A stretch of DNA of 64,000 nucleotides from Chrysaora quinquecirrha. Its lineage: Eukaryota > Cnidaria > Scyphozoa > Semaeostomeae > Pelagiidae. Numbering within the stretch: the first letter of the stretch is position 1; each line of letters begins with the position of its first letter. Below, one piece after another: positions 1-12,000 of the stretch. The stretch lies in assembly GCA_014526335.1 (NCBI GenBank), contig JACTAT010000035.1, positions 4,827,399 to 4,891,398 of the forward strand, in the 5' to 3' direction. The notes beneath the pieces were generated by a model that did no database searches, had not been told where the DNA came from, and saw only the letters and a list, made by a program, of their open reading frames with translations. A program made the position numbers and the translations under genes.

Positions 1-859
1 GAAAATGGACAGGCGTACATTGCATTACCTAAGTATCATCGGAAAAGCACATGAACTCAACGTCAAAAGCTTTTGGCCTTGTTCAGTAGGGGAAAGCTCA
101 AAAATTTGAGAACTCATTGGCTTTCATGACGGGGGATCATGTCAGAACATTTTCTCAGATCCCCAAATATGTTGACCAAATTAAATATCAGATCCAAATA
201 TGTCCGTCTGTCCGTGTAAGCCCAATCTCGAATAATACCCTCAAAATTTCCAAAATTGTACAAGAAAGACTTGTTGCTAATTCTAAATGTTTTCGTCTTA
301 ACGAATTAGAACTGTTTTGAATACTGAACTGGTGAGCGATGGGCGATTCAGGTGGGCGATTCACCCTTTGCAGAGCTGTCGAGGTTGCATGGAAGCAAGC
401 TGGGAGTTCCCTGATTTCTCAAACGGATGTATAACAAAAAAATTAAACGAAAAAGTTAATATTAGCAGGAATGTCCTTAAAATTTCTGGACTATCCCTGC
501 TGATGCCTGCCGGTGATACCCACAATGGCTGTGGGTATCTGTTCCGAAATGGAGACCTGCCTTCACTTTAATTTTCGTTACTTTACAATAGAGCTGAGTT
601 GGTGAAGGTGAAGGTGAAGGTGAAATGGTGTTTTAGCGCCAGTCGCTAGGATCTTTGTAGTAGGTTAACTAATCGAGACCTTGACCCTGGCTGTGACGCT
701 ACCGTGGCTGGTCTCGAAGCCTGACCGCACTGAGCTTCTGACACCACGAGTCAGCTGGATTACACCACGACGCCACAGCACCTTCAATTTACTGACAATA
801 TAATTCGACTCAGGGACTCTTGTTTTGAAAACCTAAAAATCTTTCTTTTCATATTTTAG
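1..859. other. Left-edge sequence without a resolved gene
   Basis: Upstream exons of the plus-strand gene that begins at 860 in this window may lie here, since that first visible exon starts mid-codon. I could not place them. The short open frames here lack convincing splice sites and resemble no family I know. A GGTGAA microsatellite sits near 600-625. Confidence 0.3.
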
Positions 860-3758
860 GGTACTTAATACCAGAGGGCTGCACGATAAATTTTCTACCT
901 CTCAACTGTTTTCAAGATCTTTCACGGAAATCAAAATACAATCGACTTTTTCATGTCGTTTACTTCTCCAACAGGTAGAAATTGTCAGAATTATTGTTTA
1001 TTTATACATTTTCTATCTACTTCTTTAGCTAGTACAACAAAAGTATTTCTTTCATTGTAAGGTGTCTTTTCCGAAATAGTGTTTTGGTGTTGTGTGAATT
1101 TCGAAGAGTGCTATAAATGTACCATCGTTTTCTGTCGCAGTACCATTAAAACCTCTTACTGAATTTCCGTTGTATCATATGATTCAATTCACAAAACTGG
1201 GGTAGGGGGCTATTTCTTAAAATTTCCCAGAAATGTTATTCCAGTATAACCACAACCCAGATTATATTTGGACTTAATTTTTTTACGACTGGTTAATTTA
1301 AAGGGTTTAAATTTTCGATTCTAAGCTCATTTACCCTTGTATCCCACCGAAAAACGCAGTTTTTTCTTGTAGCACCAATGTGTTACGTTAGTAAGCATGT
1401 GAAAAAAGTAGAAATCTGTACTAATATCCTGGGAAAAACCTATAAAACTTTTTCTAGATGCTAACAATTTCGAAATCTACTGTAAAAGCTACACTTGTCG
1501 ATGGAGGACCCTCTCCCAATTTCAATGTTATCTTTACAAAATGTTATACTTTCAACATAAAAACATTGCATTGGGGATCTGAGTCATTTTGTATCAACTA
1601 TTCGAAAAACCGAAACAAGTCTCTATGGGACTGTCCTTATATATGATTCTGTGTACTGTCTGCTATAAACTATATCCATTGCTTGAAGTGTTTGTATCTT
1701 TGAATTAGGCTTCAATTTTCTTTATTTCTAGCATGGTGCATCTACTTCAAGATGGTTTATCCAATATCGTTTCTGACGATGCTAAACTGATCATAGAAAC
1801 TTCAAAGTGAGTAGATTCAGTTCTCAGGTACACTCATTTTTTTTTATAAGAAACCCGTTTATAAGAAACTCAGTACTGAGATCAATATTGGTTAAGAAAC
1901 TTTCAGTACTCGACCAAAAATGGTAAGAAACTCGCAGGTCTCAAGAATCTTTAGAATTAGAAATAAAGCATCGAGAAAACAAACTTCTGTTGCACCATAA
2001 GTGTCTATTTTGACAGAAAAAACAGCTGATGTAAACGTTAATTGTATTGCTTCTTCTATTTGTAGAACTTAAGTGTCAATTGCCCGTTTTAGCACTTAAA
2101 AATTTTGATTCTAAGAAACTGCTAAGAAACTTTCAGTACCAAATTTGTCCCAAAACTAAGAAACTTTGAGTACTGACCAAAAATCTTAGTTTCTTATAAA
2201 AAAAAGAGTGTACTCGTTAGGCTTAAAACGTGCTTTTAAAGTTGTTCATAACATCCTCTAGGAATTTTATTACCCTTCTTTTTTATAAGAAAAATTTTAT
2301 AAGAACACGAGCCTGGATTTAAGCAAAATTTGAAGAAAAAAACTGAGAACAAACAGATGCTGACCAAAACCTGAGGCTGGCATTTGCAATTCTATACAAA
2401 ATTAATACAATTAATAACAGCATGAATAGCGTTAATATTGGATGTTCATTGCTTCAAGCTTTTCGAATGTGTAAATTAATCCATACAAAATTAGGCTGGA
2501 TAATGGATATGGATATGGAACGAATAAGACAACGAATTCAAATTGAAAAGCAAGCGAACAAAAAAATAAGCAGGAACCTATTTTGGTGCACTAAATTAGT
2601 ACATCTCGGAACGATTGCTGAAAATTTGTCCCCTAAGAAACTGAAGTATTAGCCCCTGGCCAAACGATCAACTATTGTTTGTCAAACATTTGAGTTTGGC
2701 TTCTGAAAAACAACGTTTGACCGTTTGGCCACATCAGAAACATTTCTTGTCTTGTCAAACATTCTTTGCTTGATACAAGCATAGAATGCTAAGAAGATTT
2801 TTATAAAGAAAAACTTCAAAAACATTCTGTGTCATCGATAAACTTCATAAACATTCTATCGCACATTCTATAGCTGTCATAAAGTATGCAGTCATGAATG
2901 GAATACTGCCATTTTCATATAGCGTTTTAATTTATGTTTCTTCTTCAGTTTTATGCTTGATCTGAAGAAAGAAATCTGTTCTCAATACAACGAGAAAATT
3001 AAAGGGCTTGCAGAAGCGGCTGGATTTCAGGTAATTGCTTAAAAACTTGATGTTGTCTTCGAATTTTCGACAAAAATCTAGAATCTACTATCCTAATAGC
3101 AGTATTTTAACCATGTTTGAGGCTTGTTGGAGACACGGTTTCAGAGCAACAGAACGCTTCTGTTCTGCAACTTCATTGCACTCTTGCAATCTAACGTTAA
3201 TACAAAAATACAAAAATACTATGTCTCTTCTGATTGACATTTTGGGGAAAAACAAAAGTTATCGAGGCTGATTATTGATGTTACCCATTGTTTTTGCCCT
3301 CCAAATGTGCTTCTGAAGACAGGTGAAAGTTACCCATTGCAACCACACCCACTTGGCCGATGATAACCGATGACCTTCGCTCAACCGATGCACCGATGAT
3401 AATGATGCAAATAAAAACTTGTAATGTTGCTTTCCACAACACAACCCCACTTCTTCGTGCAATTCAGGACGCTTTTTGATTTAAGGTGTTTAAACATCGT
3501 TGTGGTAAAAAATCACGCCTTTTCTCCTAATCTTTTAACTTCATGAAGTTTCGTTAAATTTGTTGGTTTATTCGGTTTTGTTAGCTATATGATTAGGGTA
3601 AGGGTAATTTTGTTTAAGTGAAAAGGTTTTTAATGGCATTACGTTCTGCTTATTTTCAGATGGTTGGCACTTGCGACGATGAAAAGACCCGTACGCTTAC
3701 TTCGCTTACAAAGGAAAGCCATCCTCATGAGATCTTTAGACACTGTTGCATCAGCTGA
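860..3758 (+). CDS. DNAAF3: Probable dynein axonemal assembly factor 3, 3' part (four exons)
   Basis: Four exons join in phase: 860-974, 1732-1806, 2949-3030 and 3660-3758, with the TGA stop at 3756-3758. Every junction is AG acceptor/GT donor. Joined, they encode about 120 residues containing INFLPLNCFQDL, then FHVVYFSNSMVHLL, then KLIIETSNFMLDLKKEIC, then IKGLAEAAGF and a short Ser/Thr-rich tail. This series (hydrophobic strand, YFSN-MVHLL, ETxxFMLDLKKE, GLAEAAGF) matches what I recall of the C-terminal DUF4471 region of DNAAF3. DNAAF3 is a cytoplasmic factor needed to preassemble axonemal dynein arms, so it would imply motile cilia. The exon chain is strong because the phases match at each join. 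The family name rests on memory of the pattern and is less certain. The 5' exons are not visible. A MITE sits in the second intron. Confidence 0.6.
1829..2212. mobile_element. TA-flanked MITE, 'TAAGAAAC' version
   Basis: A 384-bp element with inverted ends: TACACTC-(T)n-ATAAGAAAC on the left and GTTTCTTATA-(A)n-GAGTGTA on the right. It has no coding capacity. The interior carries many copies of AAGAAACTTTCAGTAC-like words. The terminal TA on both sides suggests a Tc1/mariner-type target. It lies in the intron after the exon ending at 1806. Confidence 0.75.
2651..2780. repeat. Copy of the CCTGGCCAAACG / TTTGTCAAACATT repeat family
   Basis: The sequence opens with CCCCTGGCCAAACGATC and contains TTTGTCAAACATTTGAG and the partly complementary TTTGACCGTTTGGCCAC. 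Related copies lie at 9588-9990, 23083-23190 and 51425-51650. It is probably a MITE or a fragment of one. Confidence 0.5.
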
Positions 3759-5499
3759 AAGTAACTTCACTGCTACCTGTTAGCGAAGCAACGTCAAATG
3801 AATGCTTCGAGGTTACTCTTTTTATGTTTTGACCCGTTTTCTGGGCAACCAAAGATGAAAACAAAAGCCTGGTTAAATGTGGACTCTGCGAATGTTTTGC
3901 ATAAAATATCCCTTTTTGTGTTGCAAAGTTTTTGGCAGCCAATTCAAGACTTACGCTGCGAATACAAGGTTTCTTAAAAGGAACCCTGTCTCCTTTGTTT
4001 TTGTAACAAACAAACGGTGTGGTACGAACGAAGCTCCGTTGAAAATTTGGGCCTATTTCTGAGCTGGGCATTTAGGCCAAGCCGAGAAACCCTAGAATAC
4101 TAAAGAGCTAATACCAGCGTTAAAAATACCACGAAAAATCCAAATATAAGAACTCACCTAACCTAAATTTTCATTGCTTTCCCCGAGTTCTTTTACGGTT
4201 TTGCTACTTGTCAAACGGCTTGTTGTCCAACGTTTTCGCATCTTTCTCGAACCGAAATTCAGCATTTTGAACACCAACTTGCAGAGTCCAAAACGTTTGC
4301 AATATGCTGTTTATTCATTGTAACAAATACCACTATGATCCTCTATAGATTTTCAAAGAAATGCGTCTAATGGGAATTGATAAGCAATTTCTGGGCAGAA
4401 AGCTCGCATAATCAATGTTGTATATTGTCAAACTTATAATTCTTTTCGTTTCTTAAAAAATGCAATTCTGTACTGTTATTGTAATATATCTACAGCTGAA
4501 ACTTCGTTTATTCAAGTTTTGTCCTAGAAGATTTACTAAACGTTTACGAATGAAATTCTGGAAAACTAATAACTTTTTTGTTGTCTGTTCGTTTCTTCTT
4601 TAGGTAGTTCGCAGTTCTAGCATTTACAGACATCAGGCAACTTATCCATTCCTGAGCCTATTCATTTCAGTCGAATTTGCCATTCGCCAGGATGTTTTTT
4701 GTACAACACTTATATACAAACCCACGACTACGACTACAAAGAACGGAGCGGTAATAACCCCTGTTGGTCTTCCATACTGCACTTTTATGTGGCAGTGTGT
4801 TCAAAAACCTGCGAATTTTGGCGCTGGAAAAATAGACGTGGTAGTATCCATTTCACAGCATATTTAGAGACCCCCACTTTTTGCAAAGCTGAGCTCCACT
4901 CTAGCTTGTGAAGGCATAGATGGTGAAGGCCAACCTCCACTTCAGTTAAGGCGCACGCTCTAAGTGGAGTTTGCGCGCACTCGGTTTTAAGTTGTCTCTT
5001 AGTCTCTTAACATTTCACTTATGAGTAGATATCAAGTGCACTCTCAAAGGCATCACCCGCAAACAAGCTGAAGGTAACGAATCATAATTGTTGAAATTGT
5101 TGACAACACAGGCAAAATTATTTTCACGAAGACTGAACGTTTTTATCCTTGTCTGCGTGTCTTTGAACAAAACCGATGCAGAAAGCAGCCTGTAGCGTTT
5201 TCAAGTTCATACAGCAGTAAGCTTAGCAGAGAAAATTCGTTATGAACTGACATTAGAGGAACAAAAGTTATCTCAGAATTTTAGATTACGTTTTTACAAG
5301 ATAAAGATATTGTACCAATGCAATGACAGTTAGAACTACACAAAGAAGTAATCCCCAACCTAAAGCATGAAAAGAAGAAATTTTACTTCTGCAACAGACA
5401 TAATGGCTTTTTGTGCTTCTCCTTTCAGTGCATACTTTCTGATCTAAGAAAAGAAAATATGAAAATAAATAACCTGTATTCTGCCTTCAAGTTGAACAT
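3759..5499. other. Intergenic, no gene seen
   Basis: This is AT-rich sequence between the 3' end of the DNAAF3-like gene and the first MITE at 5508. Only short open frames without splice support are present. The 3' UTR of the upstream gene presumably lies at the beginning. Confidence 0.5.
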
Positions 5500-5507
5500 C
5501 AATTAAG

Positions 5508-5691
5508 CCCGGGGGGTACTTCATTGTTCAAGAGACTAGACGTGCCGCCCAGTTTTTCTAAACCCACCCATGTCTACCGATAAATTGTGTTTGTCGTGTT
5601 ACCCATGTATAGAAATTTTTTAGGCGCTGAAAAAGTTACCCATTTGAGCGGCACGTCTAGTATATTGAACAATGGAAGTACCCCCCCGGGG
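5508..5691. mobile_element. 184-bp hAT-like MITE with 8-bp target duplication
   Basis: The ends are inverted: CCCGGGGGGTACTTC on the left and GAAGTACCCCCCCGGGG on the right. Inside, ACTAGACGTGCCGC and its complement GCGGCACGTCTAGT continue the palindrome. The flanks are an identical 8-bp repeat, CAATTAAG (5500-5507 and 5692-5699), as expected of a hAT insertion. It has no coding capacity. Confidence 0.85.
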
Positions 5692-5697
5692 CAATTA

Positions 5698-6061
5698 AGG
5701 CCCTGGACAAATGAACTGAACATTTCACAACATTGAAGTTCAGTGAGAAATCCAGTTCATTTGACCACCTTGTTCAGTCACTGAACATTGTCCAGTGAAT
5801 GTTTGATCGGAGTAAAAAATGTTTGGTGAACAAAATTTTGTTCAGTGGTATGTTCAGTTCATTAGGCCATTAACTGAACAAACACTGAACATTTCTCAGT
5901 GTTTTCAATTAAAAATATCGAATTTCGCGCCAAACTAATTGCGTGAAAAAGAGGCTGAAAAAGTTCAGCAAGTGTTCTGTAAAATGTTCAGTTCATTTGG
6001 CCACTCCGCACTGAACATAGCGTAAAATGTTCAGTGGAATGTTCAGTGAAACAGGGCCTTT
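5698..6061. mobile_element. MITE rich in TGTTCAGT words, GGCCCTG ends
   Basis: The element begins AAGGCCCTGGACAAATGAAC and ends with the complement of AAGGCCCTGT. The interior holds many direct and inverted copies of ATGTTCAGT / ACTGAACAT. It lies directly beside the hAT-like MITE. Confidence 0.65.
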
Positions 6062-6689
6062 CAAGTCGAACTCCCGCCGTTTTCCTGTCTCCCCGGATTG
6101 AGGACACTATACACAGGAACAACTTCGTTCCCAAGGATATCTGTTGTTGTTGTTGTTAGCTCAGCCCGCAACAGATACCCTTGGGACCGGTTGACAAAAT
6201 TTGTCAATTTTTGGCTTGGAATAATTAGCATAAATTATGTAAATGATTCCAGTCAGTGGCTGTGGCGGCCACAGCTCTCCAAATCATCAATGAGTTTGGG
6301 ACGCAGCACTATCTTGTAGTTCAGAAACACTTGCTTTCAACAATTCATTTGAAACAGAGTTAACTCTGTTTGAAACAAAAGAACAGATAAATGCTTAAAA
6401 GGAATCAGTAGAGAGAAATCCATGTTAGTATAGCGCTTGCAGAAGTTATCATGTATGTTAATTTTGGATATTTCACCGAGAGTTTCTGCAAGTCAGAAAG
6501 AAATCTTTTTTTTTGTGAATTGGTTAGCTAGATTTTCGCTCATTATTGATACAAAACTTCAGTGCTTCCCTCTTTTACAAGTATTCAAGTATTTCAGTTG
6601 AGATCAATTTCTTTAAAGCCTGTAAATTTGTTAAAGATTTATGAGTTGAATCACATACATATTTGCTGCAAAGAAGTTTGACTTTGCTA

Positions 6690-7457
6690 GAGCCCCTGCG
6701 CTCTGAGTCGCCACCTTGAAGCGAAACATAAAATAATTCGCGTAGCGAAATAAATTTGACAACGAAACTTACGATAAGTATATTCTCCAATGCATAATAA
6801 CCTTTAGTATCAAATTTAAGATATAGTTTGTGAGTGAATCATGTCAAAATTTTATCCCAAAGACGTTGCACTCAAAACGGCCTAAATTCCTTCGATGCAC
6901 CATGAGTCGACGACACCAATGGCGAAAGCAGCAAAATCATTTGTGCTCCACCGCAGAGGAACGATTACTCTGCGTAAAAACGCGGCAGTTGGCCTGAATC
7001 ACGTTGCGTGATAGGGTGTCGACTCAAGGTACACTTTTGTAAACCCGACTGGGCCTCGAAAAAAGTTCAGTTTTACAATGGTTACTCAAAATAACAACTG
7101 ATGCTTTTGAAATTATCAAAGCAGAGGAATGTAACAACTTATCCAAGAAGAAAATTTAATGTACAGTCAACCAAATCAAAAGATTTTCACGAAAGCAAAA
7201 GTGTTTGAAAAAATAAATTTGGAAAATGGCAGACAACTTACCGTAACTTTTCCGGTGGGTTTCGAAAAACTTGTTTTATAGCAAAAATGTACAGTTTTCG
7301 AAGAAAATAATAATAAAATTGTAAAAACATGGTAAGAAGTAACAATTGTTTTCATTTTTAATTCAAGTTTCCTAAACAAAGAAGGATTTGAAGCGGAATC
7401 AAAGTACATAATATTTTTCCAAATTATTGCTGGTGGCGACTCAGGGCGCAGGGGCTC
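6690..7457. mobile_element. 768-bp non-autonomous DNA transposon with 27-bp inverted ends
   Basis: The left end GAGCCCCTGCGCTCTGAGTC is matched by the right end GACTCAGGGCGCAGGGGCTC, and the match continues inward through GCCACC/GGTGGC. Each end is flanked by TA (6688-6689 and 7458-7459). No convincing reading frame lies inside. Confidence 0.75.
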
Positions 7458-7539
7458 TATTGCAGAATGCAGAACATCGAAACCGGTTCCAGGGTCAAAT
7501 GGGGCATTTAACTGTGCCTCATTGAAATTCCTGAATCAG

Positions 7540-7883
7540 AAAGATTTTGCAAGGATGTTGACGGGGCACCAGTCAGCTTGGATCTATTCGCTAGAATACT
7601 AGTCTTAGCTAATCGCGAAGCGTATGTTCATAACAGTGCACAGCAAGAGCTGCTTTGCTTATACCGGCTTATACTAACCTTGAGTGAATTCCAAACAGCA
7701 ATGATTCCAATGGGACAGCAAATTAAACTCGATAACAAAGAGCATATGATGAGAACAATGAAGTTTCTTTTCAAGCGCCCATCACAAATAACCACAGATT
7801 CCGGGTCTGTAGCTGGTTGCTCTGGCTTGTTGTTTTCCACTGGATTTACTTTGCTTGATCCTGATGCCTATAAGAAATATTGA
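7540..7883 (+). CDS. Possible 3'-terminal exon, product unknown
   Basis: An acceptor-like CCTGAATCAG precedes an open frame from 7540 (codons in phase from 7542) to the TGA at 7881-7883. The peptide, about 113 residues, includes DVDGAPVSLDLFARILVLAN and ends in LLDPDAYKKY. Its composition looks like protein (few rare codons, mixed charged and hydrophobic residues), but I recognise no domain and see no upstream exon. It could be a chance frame or the end of a gene whose 5' part was displaced by the transposons on its left. Confidence 0.3.
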
Positions 7884-7986
7884 CAAAATAACAGAAAACA
7901 TTTTTTTAAACGTATTCTTCGCAACTGGCATACCACGTGGGGGTGACAGCCGGTACAAAGGCTTAATTTATACCCAGATGCGGCTC

Positions 7987-8163
7987 GAAATGCACCAATT
8001 AGAAAGAACGAAAAGCTGAATTCCCATTGTGTTTCAAAAACCAATCAGCTGGTCGGATACAGCCGGAAGACCAATAGAATTATTTGAAGAGTCCAAGCGA
8101 GAAAACAAACTCTTTCTGTCTACACAGAACCGGCCTTTCGTTCTTTCTGATTGGTGCATTCCG
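7987..8163. mobile_element. 177-bp MITE, AAAGAACGAAA ends
   Basis: The left end GAAATGCACCAATTAGAAAG continues into AACGAAAAGC. The right end is its near-perfect complement, GCCTTTCGTTC...GGTGCATTCC, a TIR of about 30 bp. A related sequence with the same core (CCAATCAGCTGGTCGGATAC) is at about 35565-35700. Confidence 0.75.
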
Positions 8164-8504
8164 AGACAATCTAACAAATACCATTAAAAAGGCAGATTCA
8201 AGTTCCTATCTCATTACAGGTATCAAGCCGGTATATAAAGGAAAATAAATTAGCATACGATACCTCAGCGTCCATTTTAAGGCATAAGTAAGGGTTCTCG
8301 AAACAGCCCTGACGAAAATCTTCCAAAAATAAAATGCAAAATTAACGTCATAAACAGACAAAGATGATTCTGTGACGTAACAAAGGCAAAGCACAGCTAT
8401 AGTATCTAAATCTTCTCTAAAGCTATAAGTAGAACTATAGCTAAAACTTAATTTTAGCCACGATACATCTAAACAAATACTAAATTATACTTATGGATAA
8501 CTAA

Positions 8505-8860
8505 AACAAAAACAAAAACAAAAAGCAAAAACATAAACATAAAAATAAACATAAACATAAACATTAGAATAAAATTAAAATTAAAATTAAAATTAAAATT
8601 AAAATTAAAATTAAAATTAAAATTAAAATTAAAATTAAAATTAAAATTAAAATTAAAATTAAAATTAAAATTAAAATTAAAATTAAAATTAAAATTAAAA
8701 TTAAAATTAAAATTAAAATTAAAATCAAAATTAAAATTAGAGTTAAATTAAAATTGAAATTAACATCAAAATTAAAATCAAAACTGAAACTAAAAATAAA
8801 ACTACAACTACAACTACAACTAAAACTACAACTAAAAACAAAAACCAACCATATCCATAA
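8505..8860. repeat. (AAAATT)n and related A/C-rich microsatellite
   Basis: There is an almost pure AAAATT hexamer run from about 8565 to 8730. On either side are degenerate AAACAAA, AAACATA and AAACTACAAC units. The long open frame on the minus strand here is only the hexamer read as Leu-Ile repeats. Confidence 0.95.
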
Positions 8861-9049
8861 TTCAGATTAAATGTAGCATAAAAAAAGCCTCAAAGTTTTG
8901 TAAAAGCAAAACCTTTACTCTCTTTTAACAATCAAATCATAATGATCAATAAATTATTTCAAGTAAAGAATTTTTCAGAAGAAAATTGGCTATCTTTTAA
9001 TTCCTACAAGCTTAAAATTTCTATTAGATCTTTAAAACAATTTATAGTC

Positions 9050-12000
9050 TTACTTTTGTCTCTTGAATATTTTCCTAACGAGTTCCATAAACATTTCTCT
9101 AGGTAAAGATGAAGAGTTCTCCTCGACAAGTTTTAAAATCGTTTCGTACATTTCATTTTCATATTGCTCAAACAGTTTTGGGATTTCGAAATCGTCGAAG
9201 ATCTTTTTGATATGTTCAACACATTTCATGTCGTCCACTCCGTAATTTTCCTAAAAATAAAGAAAGCGGATAAGAAATAGACGCTTCCGCAAAAGATGGC
9301 CGCCGTTTTTGCCTATTTTTTTCATTAGGGATTTTCGAAAGGAATTCTGGGAATAATTTCCTTAGTTACGTTTTTTACATAGGTGCAGACGTTGAATTTG
9401 TAGCTAAGGAAATTATTCCCAGAATTCCCTTCGAAAAACCTTAAGAAAAACAAGGGGTTGACAGAAACGGCCGCCATCTTTTGCGGAAACCTCTATTGTG
9501 ACTATTAAAAGAAAAATTCGCTATGATATCGCGGTAACAAGTGCTGCAAATTGTTTTATTTTAGTGGAAGCACTTTTTTAGACAGTAAGGCCCTAGCCAA
9601 GCAAACTGGCGAACAGTATTTGTCAAACATTTGAAATTTGCTTATCAAACAGAATGTTTCACCGTTAAGCCACACCACAAAACATTGCTCGACAAACATT
9701 TTTTGCTTGATACCTGCACAAAAAGTTTTCAAAACCTTGGGAGTCTTTCAAAAAGTTGCTGAGCAAATTATGCTTGTCAAACAATGTTTTGTGACATGCG
9801 CAAACAGTCAAACAATGCTTGTAAAGAAAATCTCAACGGTTTGACTAACAATGTTTGATTTCTCGGCCAGGGTAAACAATTTCTGCAGAAACAAAAATTT
9901 TTTGATGGGCAATGTTTTGTGATATAGCAAAAAGATCGAACATTTGTTGGACAAACAAATTTCAGATGTTTGCGAACAATTTCTGATCGTTTGGTCATGA
10001 TCAGTGATAAAGTTTAGTTATTGTTTAACATTTTCGCAAGTTTTGGGGCGATTGTTTATATTTTGCATTGTTTAGAAAAAAAGAATGTAAATAGTATTCA
10101 TTTTATGTGTCTTCTCTTACGCCCCTGTGTTGTTCCTAATTAACGTATCAGGCTAAAATGGATTCTTTCTCAGCGACCCTCAATGAGTGATTCTTCAAGG
10201 GTCTTTTAAAGTCACTGAAGATTTATCCAGTGCTTAAGTCGCCAGTATTTCGGTTTTACAAAGACCGTTTAAGACCGTCGACAACCATCAATCACTATAT
10301 AGAACCAAGTTTAACATTCTTTCAACCCACCTCTAATTTTAATTCTTTCCTTTGCTCTTTAGTAGTCCGTTGCAATACTTGAATGATTAACCAACTACAT
10401 TTTCCTTCTTGAATATCAGTACCAACTTTCCCTGTAACCGCTGGATCACCGTAACAATCTAAATAATCATCCTAAAACGAAAAACTCCTTATCACTCATT
10501 TAGTTTTACTTCCAAATTGTTTAGTATGTCCATCTCATTGTATTCGTCAGCATGTTCATTTCATACTGTATTCATCAGTATGTTCATTTCACACTGTATT
10601 TGTCAGCATGTTCATTTCATACTGTATTCGTCAGCATTCTAATTTCATACTGCATTCTTCAGCATGTTCATTTCATACTGTATTCGTCAGCATGTTCATT
10701 TCTCATTGTATGCATCAGCATGTTCATTACATGCTGTATTGGTCAGCATGTTCATTTCATACTGTATTCGTCAGCATGTTCATTTAATACTGTATTCGTC
10801 AGCATTCTAATTTCATACTACATTCGTCAGTTTGTTCGTTTCATACTGTATTCGTCAGCATGTTCATTTCATACTGTATTCGCCAGCATTCTAATTTCAT
10901 ACTGTATTCGTCAGCATTCTAATTTCATACTGCATTTGTCAGCATTCTAATTTCATACTACATTCGTCAGTATGTTCATTTCATATTGCATTCGTCAGTA
11001 TGACCATTTCATATTATAGTCTTCGACTAGTTCGTTTCATATTGTATTCGCCAGCATTCTATTTTGGAACTGTATTCGTCAGTATGTTCATTTCATATTG
11101 CATTCGTCAGTATGTCCATTCCATATTATAGTCTTCGGCTAGTTCGTTTCATATTGTATTCGCCAGCATTCTATTTTGGAACTGTATTCGTCAGCACGTT
11201 CATTTCATATTGTATTCGTCAGCCTGTTCATTTCATATTGTATTCGTCAGCGAGTTCATTGCAAATTGTATTTGTGAGAACGTTCAAGTCAACATAGATA
11301 TAAATACAAAAATCAGCTGGGTTGTGTACTGCATCCTTAAGATATGCAAAGATTAATGTTAAGGATCTTCCGTAAAAGTCAGATAAAAAGAAAACATAAT
11401 TTTCTTACCTGAATCTGAAAGTATTCGCCCATTTTTAGCAAAATCTTTTGCGCTTCTGAATATGAGAAGTCATCGTCTATACCAGCCTTTAAAATATGAA
11501 AAGAATTATTAAAGGGACATCAGATTTACTGATGAATACGAAACCATGAAGAAAAGACCTAGACGATTGAAATAAATAGCTCGTAAATAATAGCTTACAG
11601 CGGAAGAGCCGGACTCCACTGGAAGGCTCGGATTTGGAAGGGGCCGGAATTCTCTCAGAATCCTCCTAAAATCTCCCAAGGGTCCAGTGTGATTACATTA
11701 CCCCGGTCCCAATGCTGGCCGTGTCGTCTGGACGGCCGTGTCGGTAAAGGTAACAGCAAGTTCAACATATCAATAATAAGAAAAAGCAAAGAAAGATTTA
11801 CAATAACTCACCATAGTCATTGCTAATGCAACTGGAAGATAAAATGAGTAGTACGCTGTTTTGTGTTGAACGATTGCTTTATATCTTGGAAAAGAAAGAG
11901 AAAAACAGGTGTTAATGGATCATTTCATGAATGCCTTGAATTTGAGATTAAATGAAGTGTCTTCTAAAACTAAACCTTTTATATGCCAAAGAGAGAGTTA

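Noticed and set aside
2422..2652. 76-residue plus-strand frame between the second and third DNAAF3-like exons
   Set aside because: It lies within the intron, is A-rich, and the flanking exons already join in phase without it.
8564..8848. Minus-strand Leu-Ile repeat protein
   Set aside because: Pure AAAATT microsatellite.
10552..11297. Frames of repeated [11 protein letters not shown] units
   Set aside because: 28-bp minisatellite inside an FDPS intron; frames change with copy variants.
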